Shown here piece by piece: positions 6,242 through 8,190 of a stretch of DNA of 8,190 bases. Position numbers and translations under genes: made by a program. The DNA comes from Roseiflexaceae bacterium. GTDB taxonomy: Bacteria > Chloroflexota > Chloroflexia > Chloroflexales > Roseiflexaceae. The notes beneath the pieces are model-generated. The model made no database searches. It worked only from the letters and a program-made list of their open reading frames with translations, and was not told the DNA's origin. Each line of letters opens with the position of its first letter. The stretch's first letter is position 1. The stretch spans positions 1 through 8,190 of the forward strand of contig CANHPK010000055.1 of assembly GCA_947462525.1 (NCBI GenBank). The letters are read 5' to 3'.

Positions 6242-6913
6242 ATGCCAGATATTCAATTCCTTGGCCACGCATGCTTTCGGATCCGCGGGCGCGATGGCGT
6301 GGTACTGATGGACCCCGTTGATCGCACCAGTGGGTACGACATCGGCAAACCTACCGCCTCGATTGTGACGGTCAGCCACCCCCACGACGACCACAACAAC
6401 ACGAGCGTGGTAAAGCCCCTCAAAGAATCCCTCAATATCTTCACCGGGCCCGGCGAATACGAGGTGGGCGGTATCTTGGTGACCGGCGTACGTACCTACC
6501 ACGACAAAAAGAAGGGTGCCGAATTCGGCAATAACACCGTTTTCGTCGCGCACATCGACGATGTCGCCTTTGCACATCTCGGTGATTTGGCACACGAGCT
6601 TACTGCCGCCCAAGTCGAAGAAATCGGCGATATCGACGTACTCTTTCTCCCCGTCGGCGGCAACGAATCGCTGAACGCCAACGATGCGTCCGCAATTATT
6701 GCCCAACTCGAGCCACGCATCGTCATCCCCATGCACTACGCCGGCGATCAAGCAGTCATGGACAATCCGCTCGACAGCATCGACCGCTTTCTCCAGGCAC
6801 ATAGCATCAAAGAACCCGTGTTCGAGGACAAGCTGACCGTCACCGCAGCCAATCTGCCACCCGCCGGTGGATCGGCCAAAATCGTCCTCCTTAAACCTAC
6901 CGCAAGCGCGTGA
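6242..6913 (+). CDS. UlaG-like metallo-beta-lactamase-fold hydrolase
   Basis: Predicted cytoplasmic metal-dependent hydrolase of the metallo-beta-lactamase superfamily, 223 aa, in the UlaG/YtkL-like branch (COG2220 type). It opens with IQFLGHACFRI (4-14), typical of this branch. The HxHxDH metal motif reads as HPHDDH at 46-51. Other family landmarks are GPGEYEVGGI (69-78), TGVRTYHD (81-88), HLGD (112-115), LFLPVGG (134-140) and IPMHY (162-166), whose His165 is the likely distal metal ligand. The start at 6242 is supported by GGAG 6 nt upstream and by the family N-terminus beginning immediately. Substrate is unknown; UlaG itself opens L-ascorbate-6-phosphate lactone, but there are no ascorbate-pathway neighbours here, so that activity should not be assumed. 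Confidence 0.9.
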   Translation: MPDIQFLGHACFRIRGRDGVVLMDPVDRTSGYDIGKPTASIVTVSHPHDDHNNTSVVKPLKESLNIFTGPGEYEVGGILVTGVRTYHDKKKGAEFGNNTVFVAHIDDVAFAHLGDLAHELTAAQVEEIGDIDVLFLPVGGNESLNANDASAIIAQLEPRIVIPMHYAGDQAVMDNPLDSIDRFLQAHSIKEPVFEDKLTVTAANLPPAGGSAKIVLLKPTASA

Positions 6914-6927
6914 TATTCGAACGGGTG

Positions 6928-6936
6928 TGTTAGAAT
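6928..6936 (+). promoter_or_regulatory. Extended -10 promoter candidate for pyrG
   Basis: TGT followed by TAGAAT (6931-6936) forms a TGn-extended -10 element with one mismatch to TATAAT. No good -35 is seen at the usual spacing, which extended -10 promoters tolerate. Predicted transcription starts near 6943, giving a leader of about 95 nt before the pyrG ATG. Confidence 0.55.
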
Positions 6937-6941
6937 AGAAC

Positions 6942-6959
6942 GACCGCACATGCACGGTC
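6942..6959. promoter_or_regulatory. Imperfect dyad at the predicted pyrG transcription start
   Basis: GACCG-CA-CATG-CA-CGGTC is an 18-bp dyad with perfect 5-bp outer arms and a CATG centre. It spans the predicted start of the pyrG transcript, so it could act as a protein operator or as a small 5' hairpin in the RNA. No regulator is recognised. Confidence 0.4.
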
Positions 6960-6974
6960 AGATGAACGTACATT

Positions 6975-6998
6975 CGAGGGGAAGTCAGCTTCCCCTCG
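6975..6998 (+). terminator. Perfect 10-bp stem-loop in the pyrG leader, attenuator or weak terminator
   Basis: CGAGGGGAAG (6975-6984) pairs perfectly with CTTCCCCTCG (6989-6998) around a TCAG tetraloop. It is followed by GTTCTGTTATGT, which is only moderately T-rich. It is the strongest RNA structure in the window. It lies downstream of the predicted pyrG start and 61 nt past the hydrolase stop, so it could attenuate pyrG, end read-through from upstream, or stabilise the mRNA. Some bacteria control pyrG by leader attenuation; the GGG-start reiterative mechanism of Bacillus is not evident here. Confidence 0.6.
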
Positions 6999-7013
6999 GT
7001 TCTGTTATGTACA

Positions 7014-7028
7014 GGCGAGAGGAGCGCC
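7014..7028 (+). promoter_or_regulatory. pyrG ribosome binding site in a small hairpin loop
   Basis: GGCG (7014-7017) can pair with CGCC (7025-7028), leaving AGAGGAG in the 7-nt loop. The AGGAG core (7020-7024) is 12 nt from the ATG, longer than usual. Folding the stem would bring the loop functionally closer to the start codon. This is a structural prediction only. Confidence 0.45.
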
Positions 7029-7036
7029 ACAACAAC

Positions 7037-8190
7037 ATGACCAAATACATCTTCGTGACCGGTGGCGTCGCTTCGTCTGTCGGCAAGGGCATCACCGTCG
7101 CATCGATTGGGCGACTCCTAAAGAGCCGTGGCATCAAGGTATCGGTACAGAAACTCGACCCCTATATCAATGTCGACCCCGGCACCATGTCACCGTATCA
7201 ACATGGGGAAGTGTTCGTCACCGATGACGGTGCCGAAACAGATCTAGACCTCGGGCACTATGAACGATTCATCGACGAAAATCTGACCCGTGCCAGCAAC
7301 GTTACTACCGGCCAAATCTACTCTTCGGTCATCCAAAAAGAACGCCGTGGCGACTACCTCGGCGGCACGATTCAAGTCATCCCACACATCACCAACGAAA
7401 TCAAAAGTCATATTTTTGCGGTCACACGCCAGACAAATGCCGATATCGTCATTGTCGAAATCGGTGGGACCGTCGGCGACATCGAAGGCCTACCCTACCT
7501 CGAAGCTATCCGTCAAATGCGCAAAGACGTCGGCCGTGAAAATGTCTTGTACATTCATGTTACTCTGTTGCCCCACATCGGCGCAACGGGCGAAGTCAAG
7601 ACCAAACCCACGCAACACTCGGTCATGGAGCTCCGCCGCGTCGGCATCACCGCCGATGTGATCTGCTGTCGCGCCGACCACCACATCACCGACGAAATCC
7701 GCGACAAAATAGCATCGTTCGCCGATGTCGACCGCGAAGCCGTTATCCCGCTCGAAACCTGCAGCACTATTTATGCCGTACCACTCATGCTCGAAGGGTA
7801 CGGCCTCGGCGACTTCATCATGAAGCGCTTTGGATTGGGCTCTATTTCACCCGATCTGGAGAGTTGGAATCAACTGGTCGATCGAATTAATTCACCCAAA
7901 ACAAGCATCACAATAGCCCTCGTCGGCAAATACGTCGAACTGCACGATGCGTATTTGAGTGTGGTAGAAGCACTCGGACATGCCGGCATTCACCACCAGA
8001 CCAAAGTCGAGGTACGCTGGATTTCGTCCGAAAAACTCAACCGCGACACCATCGACGAACAGCTGACTGGAGTGAGTGGCATTATCGTACCCGGTGGATT
8101 CGGCGACCGTGGCATTGAAGGAAAAATACTCGCCGCAGACTACGCACGAGTCAACAGCATCCCCTACTTTGGTCTCTGTCTTGGCATGCA
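7037..8190 (+). CDS. pyrG: CTP synthase, 3' end beyond the window
   Basis: CTP synthase makes CTP from UTP, ATP and glutamine, the last step of de novo pyrimidine nucleotide synthesis, in the cytoplasm. The window holds the first 384 codons of a protein usually about 530-560 aa. The synthetase domain is complete: MTKYIFVTGGVASSVGKGI with the P-loop Lys17, KLDPYINVDPGTMSP, GEVFVTDDGAETDLDLGHYE, EIGGTVGDIEGLPYLEA from Glu141, and CRADHHITDEIRDKIA. The linker is followed by the class I glutamine amidotransferase domain (IALVGKYVELHDAYLSVVEA, GIIVPGGFGDRGIEGK). Cys381 in FGLCLGM is the glutaminase nucleophile, and the window stops three residues later. The catalytic His and Glu of that domain lie outside. 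All expected residues in view are intact; SVGKGI replaces the commoner SLGKGI. An extended -10 promoter and a structured leader precede it. Confidence 0.97.
   Translation, partial: MTKYIFVTGGVASSVGKGITVASIGRLLKSRGIKVSVQKLDPYINVDPGTMSPYQHGEVFVTDDGAETDLDLGHYERFIDENLTRASNVTTGQIYSSVIQKERRGDYLGGTIQVIPHITNEIKSHIFAVTRQTNADIVIVEIGGTVGDIEGLPYLEAIRQMRKDVGRENVLYIHVTLLPHIGATGEVKTKPTQHSVMELRRVGITADVICCRADHHITDEIRDKIASFADVDREAVIPLETCSTIYAVPLMLEGYGLGDFIMKRFGLGSISPDLESWNQLVDRINSPKTSITIALVGKYVELHDAYLSVVEALGHAGIHHQTKVEVRWISSEKLNRDTIDEQLTGVSGIIVPGGFGDRGIEGKILAADYARVNSIPYFGLCLGM

Noticed and set aside
6053..7030. 325-aa minus-strand open frame covering the metallo-hydrolase
   Set aside because: Antisense shadow; it also runs through the pyrG promoter and leader structures.

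Overview
This 8190-bp window looks like a chromosomal segment of a bacterium from or near the Chloroflexota. The RecA sequence (EKEKALATAMSQIDRKYGKG N-terminus, IALDIALGAGGVPRGR, acidic tail) reads most like Chloroflexales-type RecA from memory. The Gram-positive-type LexA box (GAAC-N4-GTTC) and the Pro/Thr-rich, wall-spanning style surface protein fit that placement. No database search was possible, so the taxonomy is an inference.

Layout from left to right. (1) 1-275 is non-coding. Bases 91-275 form a compact repeat island of heptanucleotide tandem repeats, bounded by a perfect 12-bp inverted repeat. (2) 276-4175 is a three-gene minus-strand operon with overlapping genes. It is transcribed away from recA in the order: membrane-anchored right-handed beta-helix protein, cytoplasmic-looking serine beta-lactamase-like hydrolase, then a trypsin/HtrA-like lipoprotein protease with an Ig-like C-terminal domain. 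(3) 4176-4367 is the divergent control region. It holds a near-consensus recA promoter whose 17-bp spacer contains a LexA/SOS box. (4) 4368-6177 is recA followed by recX, overlapping by 23 bp, the standard arrangement for RecA and its modulator. (5) 6242-6913 is a UlaG-like metallo-beta-lactamase-fold hydrolase. (6) 6914-7036 is a structured pyrG leader: an extended -10 promoter, an imperfect dyad, a perfect 10-bp hairpin, and a small hairpin displaying the Shine-Dalgarno sequence in its loop. (7) 7037-8190 is the 5' two thirds of pyrG (CTP synthase), cut by the window edge just after the glutaminase nucleophile.

The plus-strand genes are housekeeping: SOS recombination and CTP synthesis. The minus-strand operon is accessory and directed at the cell envelope; its joint function cannot be deduced from sequence. 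I see no CRISPR array, transposase, tRNA or rRNA. The most interesting material is regulatory: the SOS box inside the recA promoter with an ATG at the predicted transcription start, the multi-hairpin pyrG leader, and the inverted-repeat heptamer island.
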